From: Didymodactylos carnosus
Taxonomy: Eukaryota > Rotifera > Eurotatoria > Philodinida > Philodinidae
NCBI GenBank assembly: GCA_905250885.1
Contig: CAJNOQ010003392.1
Coordinates: 1-20,416, forward strand
Direction: 5' to 3'
DNA length: 20,416 nt
Shown here: positions 18,438 to 20,416 of the stretch, piece after piece
How the letters are laid out: every line of letters begins with the position of its first letter
How positions within the stretch are numbered: position 1 is the first letter of the stretch
Made by a program: the position numbers and the translations under genes
Notes under the pieces: model-generated
Told to the model about the DNA's origin: nothing
Seen by the model: only the letters and a program-made list of their open reading frames with translations
The model's database searches: none

Positions 18438-18698
18438 CGGTGGTACAGCGGTATTAATCACAAAGAAAGAACTCACGTCAGTGTTGCTGCTCTTCTCGTC
18501 AGAGGTAAATTACAACATTTCTTTCTTTAATAAACTTCCTTGAAGTTAAACTTTAAATGAATTTCAGCACACATTTACAACCGTCTGGCTACTCGATATC
18601 ATCGACAAAATGAGAGTGAAAAAGCTTTATTGTATTATTCTAAATCATATAAAATCAAAACAAAAGTTTATAATCGATTTGATAATGACAAACGTTAG
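18438..18698 (+). pseudogene. Spliced TPR-like gene fragment (3' end)
   Basis: Exon 18438-18504 and exon 18568-18698 join in frame across a 63-bp intron (GTAAATTA...AATTTCAG) with phase 1. The join gives VAALLVRAHIYNRLATRYHR followed by QNESEKALLYYSKSYKIK. The second helix pair matches the TPR consensus (A..Y..LA..Y...+...+AL.YY.KS..I). TPR repeats are protein-binding helical hairpins. After about one and a half repeats the frame stops at TAG, and a TGA precedes 18438, so this is the remnant of a larger gene or a last exon pair. It is followed immediately by the LINE fragment at 18699. Confidence 0.45.
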
Positions 18699-19490
18699 TT
18701 AAAATTGATAAGACAGATCGGTATCAATCTTGCAGGTGTTTCCATTCAGAGAGTAGAGAGTCTGTGTTTATTAGGTGTGACTATTTCTTCTAATCTTCGT
18801 TGGGATGTTCATGTAGACAGACTAGTTATTTCGCTTAGACGTCCCATAGGTGCGATGAATAGAATATTCAGAAATGCTCCAGCGGAAATCAAGCTATAAA
18901 TCTATCGGGGTGCATCATGAGTGCTATAGACTATGGGTCAATTGTTTACGACAGTTTGTTTACGTCTTTCTATTCTAGGCTGGCTTCTACGCCCAGGCTA
19001 GCAGCACGTATGATTTTGTGTGATTTCCATTCTAAGGGTGATGATCTTCTACGAAAACTAAAGCTGCCAGACCTTGTCTCCCGTAGACGCTACTTTCGCG
19101 TTCTTTCACTTTTATAAAGTGCTATTCGACATCTCTCCTCTATCTAAATTTTGTATCATTTCCATGCGTCACACGAGAGCCAGTCTTCGACTAAACCAAA
19201 ATTCTTTCGCTGTGATTGTTTCTTTTACATCAAAGAAAAGTGTACAGGGATCATTCTTCTATCTAACAGCGGACGGGTGGAACATGTTTCCGCCGCACGT
19301 CTTTAGTAATCCTGATCCTGACTATTCGACTGCTATTCCTGTTTCTTTACCAGTCTACGCGCTCAGCTTTCTAGATCAGAAGCTAAAAAATCGAAATTCT
19401 GCTCGTAATTCTCAGTTTTCTCCACCAGAACTCATTTTTCATACAATAAAAATATCACATTCGGAATCAGCCTCAAAAACTTAGTCGAAT
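18699..19490 (+). pseudogene. LINE ORF2, C-terminal third, frameshifted
   Basis: The conserved post-catalytic part of a non-LTR reverse transcriptase reads in three frames. The first (to 18899) has LCLLGVTISSNLRWDVHVD, matching the FLG+.+...L.W..H+ block after the catalytic core. Near 18905-18917 it shifts into CIMSAIDYGSIVYDSL, equivalent to the L.Y.SL+.P.LDYG..+W block. This is followed by RLAARMILCDFHS and LLRKLKLPDLVSRRRY, matching the Q...AR+I...L..L.L..L..RR segment. Near 19112 it shifts again into YKVLFDISPL, RHTRASLRLNQ and FFYLTADGWNMFPPHVF, matching the SFF.R....WN.LP terminal block. The catalytic motifs and the N-terminus are absent, so this is 5'-truncated as is usual for LINE insertions, and inactive. 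Confidence 0.8.
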
Positions 19491-19722
19491 GATATATATC
19501 ATAAAATTTTTCGTAGATTTTTATTTTTTGGTGAAAATCTCAGTAATTTTTCGGCGTGAAAATTCAAAGGAAACGAAACGGAAGTTATCGGATAAGATGA
19601 AAGAACACATCATTCGACTGAGTTTTTGAGGGTGATTCCGAATATAATATTTTTATGGCATGGAAAATGAGTACTGGTGGATTACGGGCAGAATTTCGAT
19701 TTTTTAGCTTCTGGTCTAGAAA
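19368..19722. repeat. Inverted duplication of the LINE 3' end
   Basis: Arm 19368-19493, which covers the last ORF2 codons, is complementary to 19609-19722 with a roughly 115-bp spacer. Shared runs include AGAAGCTAAAAAATCGAAAT and CTCAAAAACT.AGTCGAATGAT. The left arm carries about 11 extra bases (around TCTCAGTTTTC). The right arm therefore contains ORF2 C-terminal sequence in reverse. Two tail-to-tail copies or a 3' inverted duplication would explain it. Confidence 0.75.
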
Positions 19723-20282
19723 AAATGAATTTTCTCAGTGAGGAAACAAAATTTAAAAAAACCATACGTCATGTTAAAGCTGGCAGTTTGACGGTTCGAA
19801 TGAGATAAGAGAAATGGCAAAATGTATTAACAGAAAAAACTAAATAGAGTTGCAAAATGATTCACTGTCGCTTTGGAGGGTCAGTTCAAGTGAAGCAGGC
19901 TAAATCAGTTTGTAGGTTTGAGATCAATCCAACATTTTTTCTACACTCAGTTTTTAATGCTAAATTCAAAAAAGTTAATTTCAAAACTTGAAAGCAGAGA
20001 GAAAACGCAAAATTTGATTTTTTGAAACTGTAGCGATTTTGAGCGAAATCGATCCTTTAAAACTTTTCATAATTTTCATGCTAAAAAAAGTTTGTTCAAA
20101 AACTAAAACTAACTATTTCATACTCAGCTCGATATCCTCTACCCAACCATGTATAAATATACTTAGGGCTGACCAAAAGTTCGTAGAACGATGTTTAAAT
20201 TTTTATAAAATACTTAACATCGAAAGATTTATTGCATGAATACTTAGTAAAATGAATTATCGTTATATTATTATTATATTAA
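19723..20282. other. Unassigned AT-rich sequence between the LINE tail and the mariner fragment
   Basis: A plus frame at 20039-20239 (66 codons) shows no domain and lies in low-complexity sequence. It does not match the N-terminal helix-turn-helix expected upstream of the mariner fragment, so it is not counted as a gene. Confidence 0.45.
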
Positions 20283-20416
20283 AACTATATTATCGAAGAT
20301 GATCCGCATTCAACCTATGATGATATCATAGCCGAGACTTCCCTCTCTCATGGTACAATAGAACGGATCATTCATGACTGTTTAAAGATGAGAAAAGTTA
20401 CATCACGTTGGGTTGC
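20283..20416 (+). pseudogene. mariner-type transposase fragment, cut by the window end
   Basis: The open frame to the window edge contains EDDPHSTYDDIIAETSLSHG, then TIERIIHDCLKMRKVTSRWV. This is the second helix-turn-helix and linker of mariner transposases, whose typical form is (E/D)DP..+..E+.....S..TI..IL...L...K...+WV. This domain binds the terminal inverted repeat, and the DDE catalytic domain would follow beyond the window. A TAA at 20280-20282 directly precedes the frame, and no first helix-turn-helix (about 60-70 residues) is recognisable upstream, so the 5' part is lost or in another frame. Intactness downstream cannot be judged. Confidence 0.7.

Noticed and set aside
19790..19810. 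GGTTCGAAT resembling a tRNA T-loop
   Set aside because: No acceptor or anticodon stem pairs with it at tRNA spacing.
20039..20239. Frame upstream of the mariner fragment, considered as its N-terminus
   Set aside because: It does not resemble the first mariner helix-turn-helix and is separated from the fragment by stops.

Overview
This looks like nuclear DNA from an invertebrate with compact introns. It is AT-rich, the clear genes are monocistronic, and several frames are joined only by short GT-AG introns of about 48-63 bp. It also carries decayed non-LTR retrotransposons and DNA transposons. A bdelloid rotifer would fit (very short introns, spliced-leader trans-splicing, many inverted repeats), but nothing seen here proves the taxon. 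I found no tRNA, rRNA, CRISPR array or bacterial-type operon.

Layout. Positions 71-1947 hold the 5' half of a broken LINE: ORF1 with zinc knuckles, then ORF2 with an endonuclease scrap and the start of a reverse transcriptase. Positions 1992-2157 are a small inverted repeat. Positions 2365-2934 (minus) carry a tentative three-exon gene. Positions 3325-5532 hold an unidentified minus-strand reading frame and two long foldback repeats. Positions 6117-7370 (plus) encode the one clearly intact gene, a 417-residue protein with about 14 MORN repeats. Positions 7850-8500 contain diverged direct and inverted repeats. Positions 8686-8878 form a nearly perfect hairpin with 89-bp arms, one arm of which is an exon of a small lysine/serine-rich gene model.

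Positions 11020-12010 are a less AT-rich island with long open frames and a perfect 46-bp palindrome. Directly next to it is a hAT-like MITE (12040-12333) with an exact 8-bp target duplication. Positions 12683-13187 are a nested foldback beside a transposase scrap of the PIF/Harbinger or DDE_Tnp_4 type (13223-13453, minus). Positions 14045-14948 are a non-coding element with 96-bp terminal inverted repeats. Positions 15888-16106 resemble the C-terminal end of a LINE ORF2. Positions 16595-16825 (minus) encode a small putative secreted protein. Positions 17156-18086 are another element with terminal inverted repeats, followed by a third copy of its end. Positions 18438-18698 are a spliced TPR-like fragment. 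Positions 18699-19490 are the 3' part of a LINE reverse transcriptase whose tail is duplicated in inverted orientation. The window ends inside a mariner-type transposase (20283-20416).

Most of the window is therefore transposon debris around one intact MORN gene, one small secreted-protein gene and several uncertain gene models. No multi-gene pathway is visible. The best-supported unusual structures are the hAT-like MITE built from TACTTC repeats, the exon hairpin, the 46-bp palindrome, and the repeated generation of foldbacks, including from a LINE tail.
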